The notes: a model not told the origin generated them from the sequence alone. 64,000 bases of DNA from Ignavibacteria bacterium UBA2360 (GCA_002344125.1 DDTQ01000006.1:124001-188000); one strand, 5' to 3'; shown: positions 52,394 through 62,079, numbered from the stretch's first letter. Translations and numbers: made by a program.

Positions 52394-53776
52394 ATGGCAG
52401 TAGTTGATATTGTAATGCCCAAAATGGGCGAATCAATAATGGATGGCAGAATTCTTAAATGGTTCAAGCAGCCGGGCGATAAAATTGACAGGGATGAGAC
52501 ATTATTCGAGATATCCACAGATAAGGTTGATACTGAAGTTCCTTCAGCCGAAGGCGGAATACTTGTAGAAGTACTCTATGCAGAAGGCGATACGGCAAAT
52601 GTTGGTGATGTTGTCGCAAGGATAGAAACAGATGCCGCAAATGCGAACGTGAAAGCCGGCGTGACTAAGGCTGATGCTCCAAAAGCGGAAGTTAAAGAAG
52701 AACCTAAACAGGTTGAAAAGGCTCCCGAACCCGTAAAAGAGAAAGAACAGGCTCCAGCTGCGGATACAAAATCAGGCTCAGGCTCCGGATTTTACTCGCC
52801 GCTCGTACTCAACATTGCTTCCAAAGAGGGTGTTACCATGGATGAGCTTAGCGGAATTACAGGCACCGGTGTTGGCGGCAGAGTAAGGAAACAGGATATT
52901 TTAGCTTATGTTGAAGACAGGAAATCAGGTAAGGTAACACAGCCTGCTCCAAAAGCTACACAGGGCGGAACAACTACTCCTTCAACAGCCAAAGCTGTTA
53001 CGGTTGAAAAGAAACAGGCTGAATATAAAGCTCCCGAAATACATAAATCAGTTGATTTGACAAATCTGTACAATATGCCGGGCGTTGATGTTGTACCTAT
53101 GGATACGCTTCAGTCCAAAATGGCTGAACACATGGTCATGAGCATTCACACATCACCGCATGTTGCGGCAATTGCTGAGTGTGATATGAGCGCTGTTGAC
53201 AGAGCCCGCAAGGTACTTGGCGATGAATTCCAGAAGCGCGAAGGATTCAAACTAAGCTATATGCCGTTCATCTGCGAAGCGGTTGTTAAGGCATTGAAAG
53301 ATTTCCCGCTGGTAAACGCATCAATTGACGGAACAAATGTCCTGGTTAAGAGTTTCATTAACTTAGGGATAGCTGTCGCGATGGATAACGGCGGACTTAT
53401 AGTTCCCGTGATCAAAAACGCGGATTCGAAGAATCTGACAGGCATCGCAAGGGAAATGACCGATCTTGCAAAACGCGCAAGGGTTAAAAAGTTAACTCTT
53501 GATGAAATTCAGGACGGAACATTCACAATTACAAATTACGGCGTGTTTGGCAACATTATCGGAACACCGATAATCAACCAGCCGCAGGTAGCAATTTTAG
53601 GAACAGGCGCAATTAAAAAACGCGCTGTTGTAGTGGAAACATCTGAAGGCGACGCTATTGTAATAAAGCCGATGATGTATTTAACGCTCTCATTCGATCA
53701 CAGGCTGATAGATGGCGCTTTAGGCGGTAAGTTCGTTATGAAGGTAGTAGAATACCTCGAGAACTACACAGTCTAA
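52394..53776 (+). CDS. Dihydrolipoamide acyltransferase (E2) of a 2-oxo acid dehydrogenase complex
   Basis: 460 aa. Lipoyl domain with K44 in STDKVDTEVPS; Ala/Pro/Lys-rich linker (about 80-130); peripheral-subunit-binding domain (SPLVLNIASKEGV...GVGGRVRKQDILAYV, about 133-175); second linker; catalytic CoA-acyltransferase domain with H436 and D440 in DHRLIDGALGG. The sequence does not separate pyruvate, 2-oxoglutarate and branched-chain types, and no E1 or E3 is in the window. lipA, 1.1 kb downstream, would supply its lipoyl group. Confidence 0.9.
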   Translation: MAVVDIVMPKMGESIMDGRILKWFKQPGDKIDRDETLFEISTDKVDTEVPSAEGGILVEVLYAEGDTANVGDVVARIETDAANANVKAGVTKADAPKAEVKEEPKQVEKAPEPVKEKEQAPAADTKSGSGSGFYSPLVLNIASKEGVTMDELSGITGTGVGGRVRKQDILAYVEDRKSGKVTQPAPKATQGGTTTPSTAKAVTVEKKQAEYKAPEIHKSVDLTNLYNMPGVDVVPMDTLQSKMAEHMVMSIHTSPHVAAIAECDMSAVDRARKVLGDEFQKREGFKLSYMPFICEAVVKALKDFPLVNASIDGTNVLVKSFINLGIAVAMDNGGLIVPVIKNADSKNLTGIAREMTDLAKRARVKKLTLDEIQDGTFTITNYGVFGNIIGTPIINQPQVAILGTGAIKKRAVVVETSEGDAIVIKPMMYLTLSFDHRLIDGALGGKFVMKVVEYLENYTV

Positions 53777-53849
53777 ATAGATTCGTTTTAAATACGTTAC
53801 GGATCGCCTTGAGGGCTTTGGTGTGAATAATTAAAATATAAATACATAT

Positions 53850-54320
53850 ATGACAAATTCATTCGGAACGCCCCCTGATCCAAATAATTTACAGGGAGAT
53901 GAGAAAATGCTGGCGCTTTTTTCTCATCTTTCCTTATTTTTAGGGGGTATTATTTTACCGATCATTTTCTGGGCAACCAACAGGGATAAATCAAAGTTCG
54001 TTACATTCCACGCCCTGCAGGCGCTGTGGTTCCACATTGCATATATCGCCATTCTGCTGGTCTTCATATTCGGCTTCGTTATAGTTGCCGTGATAGGTGG
54101 TGTTGGTATGGGCGCGTTTGCCGGAGCGACGGGAAGCAAGGAAATGCCGGTATTTTTTATTATTGCGATGATTGGATTTTATATTCTGCTCTTCGCGATA
54201 ATTTTTGGGTGTATTGGTTACTCGATCTATATGGGAATAAAATCCTACCAGGGTAAAATGGTCAAATATCCTGTAATAGGAAATAAGGTTTACGCAAAGG
54301 TTTATGGAACAGCAAGCTGA
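53850..54320 (+). CDS. DUF4870 membrane protein (paralogue 1)
   Basis: 156 aa, three to four hydrophobic helices. The DUF4870 pattern is clear: DEKMLALFSHLSLFLGGIIL, IIFWATNRDKSKFVTFHALQAL and the C-terminal YSIYMGIKSYQGKMVKYPVI. Role unknown. The stop lies 17 bp inside the next, paralogous gene. Confidence 0.85.
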   Translation: MTNSFGTPPDPNNLQGDEKMLALFSHLSLFLGGIILPIIFWATNRDKSKFVTFHALQALWFHIAYIAILLVFIFGFVIVAVIGGVGMGAFAGATGSKEMPVFFIIAMIGFYILLFAIIFGCIGYSIYMGIKSYQGKMVKYPVIGNKVYAKVYGTAS

Positions 54321-54750
54321 ACAAAGTTTACCTTCGCAGGATGAAAGAATGCTCGCGATGTTCGCGCATCTTTCAATGTTCTTTGGCAGCCTTATAATTC
54401 CGCTGATCTTTTGGGCCATCAATAAGGATAAATCAAGGTTTGTATCTTTCCACTCACTGCAGGCGTTATTCTTTCATTTAGCCTACACGGTGGTGCTGGT
54501 TTTCCTAGTGATATTTGTAGCGGTAATTGGTGTTATGGCGGGACTCATCGTTCCGGGAGAAAGCGGACCCCCGCATATTGGGGCACTGCAGATTATTGTC
54601 ATTCTTGCATTGGGCGTAATAGTAATAGGTTTTATCTTTGTTTCAATTGCCCTTGCGGTAATTAATGCAGTGGCGGCCTACAAAGGCGGTATGAAGAAGT
54701 ATCCTATTATTGGGAATATGGTTTATAAAAAAGTTTATGGTGTAAGTTGA
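54304..54750 (+). CDS. DUF4870 membrane protein (paralogue 2)
   Basis: 148 aa. Same layout as its upstream neighbour: DERMLAMFAHLSMFFGSLII, LIFWAINKDKSRFVSFHSLQ, long hydrophobic middle, and AAYKGGMKKYPIIGNMVYKK at the end. The 17-bp overlap in a different frame implies coupled translation, so the pair may form a hetero-oligomer (inference). Confidence 0.85.
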   Translation: MEQQAEQSLPSQDERMLAMFAHLSMFFGSLIIPLIFWAINKDKSRFVSFHSLQALFFHLAYTVVLVFLVIFVAVIGVMAGLIVPGESGPPHIGALQIIVILALGVIVIGFIFVSIALAVINAVAAYKGGMKKYPIIGNMVYKKVYGVS

Positions 54751-54763
54751 CCTCACCCCCCAG

Positions 54764-54786
54764 CCCCTCTCCTGAAAGGAGAGGGG
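54764..54786. repeat. CCCCTCTCC/GGAGAGGGG hairpin repeat
   Basis: Perfect 9-bp arms around TGAAA, part of the same CTCACCCCCCAGCCCCTCTC family seen near 36010. It may end the DUF4870 transcript, though there is no T run. Confidence 0.6.
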
Positions 54787-54871
54787 AGCAAGGTGCGATG
54801 ATTTTCGATGTATATTCCCCTTCTCCCTCCGGGAAAGAGGAATAGGTGTGAGGGAAAAAATCAAAAATAAT

Positions 54872-55786
54872 ATGTCTGAATTAGTACAAATAAAATATAT
54901 AAACACCCACCAGAAGAAGCACGCAATCGAGAATCCGGAAATTGAAAATAACCGGAGACCCGATTGGCTTAAAGTTAAGCTTCCCACAGGCGAGAATTTT
55001 ACTTATCTGAAAGAGCTGGTAGGTAAAAAGAAGCTCAACACCGTTTGCGAAGACGCGCGCTGCCCCAATATGGCGGAGTGCTGGCACCGCAAGACGGCGA
55101 CATTTATGATATTGGGTGAGGTCTGCACACGTTCGTGCGGCTTCTGTTCCGTTAAGCTTGGCAAACCCGATGCCCTGGATTACGATGAGCCGCGGAGAGT
55201 GGCTGAATCAGTGAAAGAGCTTGGATTAAAACATGCGGTTATTACATCAGTTGATAGGGACGACCAGAAAATGGGCGGAGCGGATATTTTCGCAATGACA
55301 ATTAATCAGATCCGCGAGCTTTCGCCGGGATGTAAAGTGGAAGTGCTCATTCCGGATTTCCGCGGGAATTGGGAAGCATTGGATCTTGTTATAAATGCAA
55401 GACCCGATATACTGAACCATAACATTGAAACTGTGCCAAGGATGTATCATTACGTCAGGCCGCAGGCGGTTTATGAAAGAACGCTTGAGCTTTTGAAGAT
55501 AGGAAAAGAAAAGGGTCTAATTACAAAAAGCGGATTTATGGTTGGGCTCGGTGAAACGGATGAAGAAGTGTATGAGTTGATGAATGATCTGAAATCAGTT
55601 AATTGTGATATTGTTACAATAGGGCAGTATCTCAGACCCACGAAAAGCCATTTGCCTGTTCAGCGTTATGTACACCCTGATATTTTTAAGGAGTATAAGC
55701 TTAAAGGCAAGGAAATGGGCTTCCGTCATGTGGAGTCGGGGCCGCTGGTTAGAAGTTCATATCATGCAGATGAGCAGTCGGTTTAA
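54872..55786 (+). CDS. lipA: Lipoyl synthase
   Basis: Radical-SAM enzyme inserting two sulfurs into octanoyl-lipoyl domains; 304 aa from the ATG at 54872 (MSELVQIKYINTHQ). Auxiliary cluster cysteines C59/C64/C70 (CEDARCPNMAEC) and radical-SAM cysteines C85/C89/C92 (CTRSCGFC). The C-terminal VESGPLVRSSYHA includes the conserved RSSYHA. An upstream GTG in frame lies within repeat sequence and was not used. Confidence 0.96.
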   Translation: MSELVQIKYINTHQKKHAIENPEIENNRRPDWLKVKLPTGENFTYLKELVGKKKLNTVCEDARCPNMAECWHRKTATFMILGEVCTRSCGFCSVKLGKPDALDYDEPRRVAESVKELGLKHAVITSVDRDDQKMGGADIFAMTINQIRELSPGCKVEVLIPDFRGNWEALDLVINARPDILNHNIETVPRMYHYVRPQAVYERTLELLKIGKEKGLITKSGFMVGLGETDEEVYELMNDLKSVNCDIVTIGQYLRPTKSHLPVQRYVHPDIFKEYKLKGKEMGFRHVESGPLVRSSYHADEQSV

Positions 55787-55798
55787 ACGAAATGGTAG

Positions 55799-55818
55799 CA
55801 CAGACATTCCTGTCTGTG
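55799..55818 (+). terminator. Possible terminator after lipA
   Basis: Perfect CACAGACA/TGTCTGTG hairpin 12 bp after the stop, followed by GAATGTTTGTTTG rather than a pure T run; weak. Confidence 0.45.
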
Positions 55819-55921
55819 AATGTTTGTTTGTCCTATAATGCGGGTGTTAACCCGGCATGCCTGCGAAGCAGGCCAGAGTTAAAGCAAAAAGTTAAGTTAA
55901 ACTACATAGGAGTATTTTTTA

Positions 55922-57727
55922 TTGCGTAAATTACAAATAGTTTTACTGATCGTTTTTTCATTCCAGTTGGCGGGTGTACTGTATTCGCAAAAGCTGAATC
56001 CGGAAACAACTGAATACCGCTATTGGGTAATTTTTAGGGATAAAGGCGAATACAAACCGGGTGATATTCTAACCCCCGGCAGCGAAGGCTACAATCTGGC
56101 TAAAAGCGGACTCACAGAAAAAGCGCTTTGGCGCAGGTCAAAGGTTCTTGCGCCTGAAATGGTTGTAAACTACAACGATATTCCGGTTAAGCAGGAATAC
56201 ATTGACGCAGTTGTTAATCTTGGTGCATCGCCGCATTCAGTTTCAAAATGGTTTAACGGTGTAAGCATAAAGGCAAAGAAAGATAAACTTGATCAGATAA
56301 AAAAACTTCCTTTTGTTGAAAAGATAGAAGGCGTTGGATATCTTGAATTCGCGAAAGTTGTTCCGGGTTCAAAAAAGTTAGATGAAGTAAACAGGTATTA
56401 TTCAGCTAAAACGAAATTAGACTACGGCTACTCATACTGGCAGAATGAACAGATAAAAGTACCCAAGCTGCACGATAACGGTGTAACCGGTTACGGAGTA
56501 ACCGTTGGAATGTGCGATGACGGATTTAACTGGAGACAGCACGAAGCGTTAATGACAAGGAATGTAAAAGGGGAGTATGACTGGATCTTCAAGGATGATT
56601 CCGTGCAGTACCAGTGGCAGCCAAACCAGATGCCGGGCGATAGCTATGACCAGGACGGGCATGGTACTTCAACAATGTCAACTTTAGGGGGATATTTCCC
56701 CGGGCAGATAATAGGACCCGCGTTTGATGTTGAGTTTTATTTAAGCAAGACTGAAGCCGGCGCGAGTGAGACTCCCGTAGAAGAAGATTTCTGGCTGGAA
56801 TCAGTTGAGTGGATGGAATCACAGGGTGCGGAGGTTATAACAAGTTCATTAATATATAAACCGTTTGACCTGCCTCACAATCAATACAGCTACAAAGATA
56901 TGAACGGCAAAACTACTGTCATTGTAAGAGCAGCGGAGCTTGCCGCTAAACTGGGAGTTGTTGTTGTGAATTCAATGGGCAATGAAAGCCAGACGAATCC
57001 GCCGAGTATAGTTTCACCGCCGGATGGCGAGAATGTTATTGCCGTAGGCGCGGTTGATAGCGCGGGAAGAATTGCGTATTTCAGTTCAAACGGTCCGACC
57101 AGTGACGGCAGAATTAAGCCTGATGTTGTTGCGATGGGTGTTGATGTTTACGCAGCGGCTTCTTATTCGTTTACCTACGATACAGCGGGATATTCCTATG
57201 TCAGTGGTACATCGTTTTCGGGTCCATTGACAGCTGGTGTATGCGCGCTGATACTTTCGGTTCATCCGGAATTAACTCCCGCGCAGGTGCTTGAAGCGTT
57301 GAAAATGACTGCGAATAAAAAGGATTCACCCGGCAATGTTTACGGGTGGGGACTCATTAACGCATTCGATGCGGCGTTATATCATGGAATGATAATCAGC
57401 AACCAACCTGAGATAACAGAAGCAGGTGATAACCGGATAATTTCAATATCGGTGCTTTCTAAAAATACGATCGTGACGGAATCAGTGAAGATGTTTTATT
57501 CAACGAATGGCGGTGAATTCACCGAGCAGCAGATGTTTCTCGCAGAAAGATCAGGTGAGAGTAATTCCGGCAGATACACAGCAACTGTGCCGTTTGATGT
57601 AAGAACGGAGAATGTTAAGTTCTATTTTAAGGCATCGGATGATAAGGAATCACGCACCTCGCCATTTATGGCGCCCGCAAGGTTCTTTTACTTCGACCAG
57701 GAAACGAAGAAGCTTGTTGTTTTTTGA
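55922..57727 (+). CDS. Secreted S8 family serine peptidase (subtilase), second copy
   Basis: 601 aa. Signal peptide MRKLQIVLLIVFSFQLAG (cleavage near YSQ), propeptide-like region with KPGDILTPGSEGYNLAK (about 25-145), catalytic D199 (GMCDDGFN), H247 (DQDGHGTST), oxyanion N344 (SMGNES) and S421 (SGTSFSGPLTAG). The last about 110 residues form a beta-rich domain (SVKMFYSTNGGEFTEQQMF). The sequence around D199 is CDDG rather than LDTG, an uncommon variant. TTG start at 55922 with AGGAG 12 nt upstream. It is unlike the 12853 subtilase outside the catalytic core. Confidence 0.9.
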   Translation: MRKLQIVLLIVFSFQLAGVLYSQKLNPETTEYRYWVIFRDKGEYKPGDILTPGSEGYNLAKSGLTEKALWRRSKVLAPEMVVNYNDIPVKQEYIDAVVNLGASPHSVSKWFNGVSIKAKKDKLDQIKKLPFVEKIEGVGYLEFAKVVPGSKKLDEVNRYYSAKTKLDYGYSYWQNEQIKVPKLHDNGVTGYGVTVGMCDDGFNWRQHEALMTRNVKGEYDWIFKDDSVQYQWQPNQMPGDSYDQDGHGTSTMSTLGGYFPGQIIGPAFDVEFYLSKTEAGASETPVEEDFWLESVEWMESQGAEVITSSLIYKPFDLPHNQYSYKDMNGKTTVIVRAAELAAKLGVVVVNSMGNESQTNPPSIVSPPDGENVIAVGAVDSAGRIAYFSSNGPTSDGRIKPDVVAMGVDVYAAASYSFTYDTAGYSYVSGTSFSGPLTAGVCALILSVHPELTPAQVLEALKMTANKKDSPGNVYGWGLINAFDAALYHGMIISNQPEITEAGDNRIISISVLSKNTIVTESVKMFYSTNGGEFTEQQMFLAERSGESNSGRYTATVPFDVRTENVKFYFKASDDKESRTSPFMAPARFFYFDQETKKLVVF

Positions 57728-58103
57728 AAATCTTGTCATGCTGAGTCCCGCATACTTGCAGGATAGACTTCGTTGAAGCATTTGAAAAGAATTATTGCGG
57801 TTCATTGCCCTTCGACTCCGCTCAGGGCGACAAAGATTAGGGTGACAGGGATTTAGTGTTCCTGTCATGCTGAACTTGCCTGACTTGTTTCTAAGTTTTC
57901 AGCATCTAAAGCTTTATGAGTATGAAACAAGACTCACTGCCTACGCCAAGGCTTCGGCAGTCACGGTGACAAAGTGGAAAAATTTATGTCATGCTGAGCG
58001 GAGTCGAAGCATAGAAGTTTAAGTAATATTGTTCATTGTCCTTTGACTCATTGCTTAGGCAATCAGGCGCATCAGGGCGAGAATAAAAGAAAGAAATTAA
58101 TAT
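57728..58103. repeat. Cluster of GAGTCGAAG-type intergenic repeats
   Basis: Several copies of TGTCATGCTGAG..., CCCTTCGACTCCGCTCAGGG (57808-57827) and GCTGAGCGGAGTCGAAGC (57992-58009) in both orientations. No gene was seen in this 376-bp gap between the subtilase and hflX. Confidence 0.7.
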
Positions 58104-59480
58104 TTGAGTAAACTACACACGACAAAAAAAGAAGAAGAAAAAGCGATACTTGTCTGCACAACTATACCCAAATCAACAACGGCAAAAACGGTAAAGCAGA
58201 AGATATTTAAGGAGCATCTTGAGGAGCTTGAGTTTTTAACTCAAACAGCGGGAGCCGCTGTGGTTGATAAGGTTTACCAGGAGCGCGATAAGATAGATAA
58301 ATCTTTATTTATAGGTAAAGGTAAGGCGCAGGAAATTGCAAAGAAAGTAGAAGATGAGAAAATTGATCTTGTCATTTTCGAAAATTCACTTTCACCAACG
58401 CAGATAAGAAATCTGGAGAAGATCATTAAGTGCAAAGTTATAGATAAACCTGCGCTTATACTTGATATATTCGCTTCCAACGCGAAGACCTCTGAGGCTA
58501 AAACACAGGTTGAGCTTGCGCAGCTGCAGTATCTGCAGGCACGTTTGACGAGGGCATGGACGCATCTATCCAAACAATATGGCGGTATTGGTACAAAGGG
58601 TCCGGGTGAAACCCAGATCGAGACCGATAGAAGGCTCATAGGCACAAGAATTGCGATGCTGAAAGAGAAGCTTAAAAAGATCGAAGAGCAGCGCAAAACC
58701 CAGCGTCAGCAGCGCGGCGGATTTTCACGGATCGCGCTGGTTGGTTACACCAACGTGGGTAAATCAACTCTGCTTAACCTGCTCACAAACGCAGGTGTTT
58801 ATGTTGAAAACAAACTCTTCGCTACACTTGATACATCTACAAAGGTACTCAAGGAAATCAACGGTGAAAAATTGCCGCAGCCTGTGCTCATCAGCGATAC
58901 GGTTGGATTTATCCGCAATCTGCCGCATGATCTGATCGAATCATTTAAAAGCACGCTTGCCGAAGTAGTTGAAGCTGATATATTGCTCCATGTAATTGAT
59001 CTCTCGAGTGATAGCTACGAGGATCAGATAACAGTGGTTGAAGAAACCCTGAAGGATCTCGGCGCGGATTCTAAGCAGGTTATTATGGTATTCAATAAGG
59101 TTGATAAGCTTGGCGAGAACAAACAGGAACTGATAACTGCATTGAAGCAGAGATATCCTGATTCAGTTTTCATTTCAGCATTTAAAGGGATCAACATGGG
59201 CAGCCTGTTTGATAAAATTATCGATATGATGCGCAGCGAAATTGAGGAAGTGGAAATTAAAATCCCCGCAAACGATCCTGAGGCGTATAAGGTCATAAAT
59301 ATGCTTCACGAAGAAGCTGATATTGTATCAACAAAATATCTGCAAAAATTCATAAAGCTAAAAATAAGAGGCAACAGCAAACATTTAACGAAAATACTGA
59401 GCGGGCTTGGTTCACAAAAGCAGCCGCCAAGAGGAAAACTAAAAAAGAATAGAAAGGAATTATCCGCGGAGGCAGTGTAG
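58104..59480 (+). CDS. hflX: Ribosome-associated GTPase HflX
   Basis: 458 aa. HflX-specific N domain (DLVIFENSLSPTQIRNLEKI; TSEAKTQVELAQLQYLQARL), the GIGTKGPGETQIETDRR hallmark, coiled-coil LKEKLKKIEEQRKTQRQQ, and GTPase motifs G1 GYTNVGKSTLLNLL (about 213), G3 DTVGFIRNLPHDL and G4 NKVDKL. Known homologues split stalled ribosomes. TTG start at 58104, giving MSKLHTTKKEEEKAIL. The next gene begins 39 bp downstream. Confidence 0.95.
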   Translation: MSKLHTTKKEEEKAILVCTTIPKSTTAKTVKQKIFKEHLEELEFLTQTAGAAVVDKVYQERDKIDKSLFIGKGKAQEIAKKVEDEKIDLVIFENSLSPTQIRNLEKIIKCKVIDKPALILDIFASNAKTSEAKTQVELAQLQYLQARLTRAWTHLSKQYGGIGTKGPGETQIETDRRLIGTRIAMLKEKLKKIEEQRKTQRQQRGGFSRIALVGYTNVGKSTLLNLLTNAGVYVENKLFATLDTSTKVLKEINGEKLPQPVLISDTVGFIRNLPHDLIESFKSTLAEVVEADILLHVIDLSSDSYEDQITVVEETLKDLGADSKQVIMVFNKVDKLGENKQELITALKQRYPDSVFISAFKGINMGSLFDKIIDMMRSEIEEVEIKIPANDPEAYKVINMLHEEADIVSTKYLQKFIKLKIRGNSKHLTKILSGLGSQKQPPRGKLKKNRKELSAEAV

Positions 59481-59519
59481 TAATGCAGCTGCAAAACATG
59501 GCGGATAGCTTGAGCTAAC

Positions 59520-60707
59520 ATGTCAACAAATTACAAAGGTGTAGATTATTTCAATATAGACGCTCTTCTTTCCGAGGAAGAAAGAATGATACGCGATACA
59601 ACCCGTGACTTCGTGACCAACGAAGTTATACCGGTGATAGAAAAGCATAACCAGGAAATGACTTTCCCCAGGGATTTAATTCCCAAGATGGCGGAGCTTG
59701 GATTTTTCGGGCCAACCCTGCCGGCGGAATACGGCGGAATGGAAATAAACAACGTTGCATACGGTTTGATGATGACCGAGCTTGAAAGGGGAGATTCAGG
59801 ACTCAGAAGCTTCGCTTCGGTGCAATCCGGTTTAGTAATGTACCCAATTTACGCATACGGCAGTGAAGAGCAGAAGAAAAAATGGCTTCCATCACTTGCC
59901 AAGGCTGAGAAGATAGGATGCTTTGGATTGACTGAGCCTGATTTTGGATCAAACCCCGGCGGTATGATAACCAACGCAAAAAAAGTTGATGGCGGCTACA
60001 TACTGAACGGTGCCAAGATGTGGATAACGAACTCGCCAATAGCTGATATTGCCGTTGTATGGGCTAAGCTTGATGGCGTTGTACACGGATTTTTAGTTGA
60101 GCGCGGATTTAAAGGATTTGAAACTCCCCAGACCCACGGAAAACTATCTTTGCGCGCATCTATCACTGGTGAAATTACCCTGCAGGATGTTTTTGTACCG
60201 GATGCAAATCTGTTACCCGGTGTTAAGGGACTTAAGGGTCCATTAGGCTGCTTAAATCAGGCAAGGTACGGCATTGCATGGGGCGTACTTGGTTCTGCAA
60301 TGGAGTGTTACGCAACAGCACTTGAGTATTCGCTCTCACGCATTCAGTTTGATAAACCCATTGCAGCTTACCAGATGACACAGGAAAAGCTTGTATGGAT
60401 GCTGAATGAAATTACAAAGGGTCAATTGATGGTTTACCGCTTAGGCAGAATGAAAGATGACGGCACAATTAAGCATACACATATCAGCATGGCGAAGCGC
60501 AATAACTGCGAAATAGCGTTGACGATATGCCGTATGGCTCGCGAGGTGCTTGGAGCAAACGGTATTCTAGATGAATACCCGGTAATGCGCCACGCGAATA
60601 ACCTGGAATCGGTTAAGACCTACGAAGGCACACATGAAATGCATACATTGATAATTGGTGAGGATATTACGGGGATACCGTCATTCAGAGTTGATTACAA
60701 AAACTAA
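59520..60707 (+). CDS. gcdH: Acyl-CoA dehydrogenase, glutaryl-CoA dehydrogenase-like
   Basis: 395 aa FAD enzyme. The closest family by motifs is GcdH: FASVQSGLVMYPIYAYGSEE, CFGLTEPDFGSNPGGM, NQARYGIAWGVLGSAMECYA, RIQFDKPIAAYQ and the catalytic E369 in TYEGTHEMH. The predicted reaction is oxidative decarboxylation of glutaryl-CoA to crotonyl-CoA in lysine/tryptophan breakdown. Together with lat at 36439 this suggests lysine catabolism, though they are 22 kb apart. A strong terminator follows. Confidence 0.82.
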   Translation: MSTNYKGVDYFNIDALLSEEERMIRDTTRDFVTNEVIPVIEKHNQEMTFPRDLIPKMAELGFFGPTLPAEYGGMEINNVAYGLMMTELERGDSGLRSFASVQSGLVMYPIYAYGSEEQKKKWLPSLAKAEKIGCFGLTEPDFGSNPGGMITNAKKVDGGYILNGAKMWITNSPIADIAVVWAKLDGVVHGFLVERGFKGFETPQTHGKLSLRASITGEITLQDVFVPDANLLPGVKGLKGPLGCLNQARYGIAWGVLGSAMECYATALEYSLSRIQFDKPIAAYQMTQEKLVWMLNEITKGQLMVYRLGRMKDDGTIKHTHISMAKRNNCEIALTICRMAREVLGANGILDEYPVMRHANNLESVKTYEGTHEMHTLIIGEDITGIPSFRVDYKN

Positions 60708-60766
60708 ACCATGATTTAAAGGATTAAAAGATAACCATGATTTAAGGATTAAAGGATTACCATGAT
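60707..60766. repeat. 24-25 bp tandem repeat (ACCATGATTTAAAGGATTAA)
   Basis: Two full copies and a partial third of ACCATGATTTAAGGATTAAAGG-type sequence directly after the gcdH stop. Function unknown. Confidence 0.7.
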
Positions 60767-60770
60767 TTGT

Positions 60771-60802
60771 AATGTCCGTTCGTTGAACGGACATTTTTTT
60801 TT
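60771..60802 (+). terminator. Rho-independent terminator of hflX-gcdH
   Basis: Stem AATGTCCGTTC/GAACGGACATT, 3-nt loop, nine or more T. Confidence 0.92.
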
Positions 60803-61114
60803 GAAGAGCCAAGGCGTGAAGTGCGCGAAGATATTGTTCAAATTACCGCTAAGTTGATTGCTGTTCTTATTGTTAGTGACTACTCCAAACACAAAGACCA
60901 CATTGGAGTTATGAGATAATAAAATTCACGTTGTAAATTCAAAAACTTACCATTAATTTACAACTACAAAAAAAAACCATAAATTCTCTGTTTTTCAGTT
61001 ATCATACCTTATTGCAAAAACGCAAATTTCTAGAATGTATGCAACGAGGTAATATATGAAAAACAAACATACCGTAATTTGAGCTATTAGCAGAAATCTA
61101 AAATACTCCTATAT
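60803..61114. other. AT-rich gap at the left edge of the right-end cluster
   Basis: About 310 bp with no gene, promoter match, tRNA or recognisable attachment site. Composition shifts to strongly AT-rich here, consistent with the boundary of an acquired segment. Confidence 0.5.
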
Positions 61115-61900
61115 ATGAAACAAATAAACACAAATTCAGACTTCAATGTACGTAAAAATAAAAGTGTAAGCAGAAGATACATTGGGGTGGTATTCAATGA
61201 AAATGATTTGAACAGAATAGCAAACATTATGTTTAACGAAGCAAGTAAATATAATGAAAAACTTAACATAGAAATATATTCTTCTATGAGGCGTGAATCA
61301 TTCTTTACGAGTGATCCAAATGTTTTTTTCTCTAATGAGATACCGAATGAGATATCAAAAGTAAGTATTTCATTTAGAGATTCAGAATCTTCAATCACAT
61401 GTGAAGTTGAGATGGGGCGAACTATTTGGAATGGAGATGGAATAGATGTCTCAATTTCAGGAAATGATTTTATTGTTGTTTCAGGTATATTTACCGAATT
61501 AGATAAAGAAATAAAATTAAGATATGCCACTTGGAGGTGGTTGTTCACCAGAAAAGGTAAATTTGTTCTTTTTTCATTGAATCTTATACTTGCTGTTTCT
61601 ATATATTCCTTATTTGACTTTATCCTAAAACTCTTAACTATCAATCAGATATTGCTGAAAACTGATTTTACATATATTGCAATAGCTTCAATTGGGTGGG
61701 GTACAATTGGAGTAATGCTTGGGCTAGGTTACGGAATATTTGAAGACTATTTGAAAAGTCTTTTTCCTGCACTGCAATTTAGTGGCAGATTTATAAGTCA
61801 GAGTTCTAAAAATAAGAAAATGTTATTGTGGATAATAAGTTTTATTTTAATTCCTATATTTATAAATTTAATTTCATCAAAACTTGTATCACTACTTTAA
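61115..61900 (+). CDS. Hypothetical protein with C-terminal membrane helices
   Basis: 261 aa. The soluble N-terminal part (about 1-150) is rich in beta-strand and charged segments (YIGVVFNENDLNRIANIMFN; SISFRDSESSITCEVEMGRT). It is followed by three hydrophobic helices, about 154-172 (FVLFSLNLILAVSIYSLF), 189-208 and 236-255. No domain was recognised. A sensor or effector anchored in the inner membrane is plausible given the TIR and HEPN genes downstream, but this is inference. No clear ribosome binding site. AT-rich codon use differs from the chromosome to the left. Confidence 0.65.
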   Translation: MKQINTNSDFNVRKNKSVSRRYIGVVFNENDLNRIANIMFNEASKYNEKLNIEIYSSMRRESFFTSDPNVFFSNEIPNEISKVSISFRDSESSITCEVEMGRTIWNGDGIDVSISGNDFIVVSGIFTELDKEIKLRYATWRWLFTRKGKFVLFSLNLILAVSIYSLFDFILKLLTINQILLKTDFTYIAIASIGWGTIGVMLGLGYGIFEDYLKSLFPALQFSGRFISQSSKNKKMLLWIISFILIPIFINLISSKLVSLL

Positions 61901-62079
61901 GAAGATGTTTCCAAACAATTCAAATATTGATATTTTCAATATAGACTAAAAGGAGCAGTAATAGCCTTCCTTTTTAGGTAGAGTAGTTTACAACAAATAA
62001 TTATAAACAACGCAAAATTATACTCAATTAGATAATTGTGATTTGTGTGTTTATAGAAACTTAACCTAAACCCAATTTA

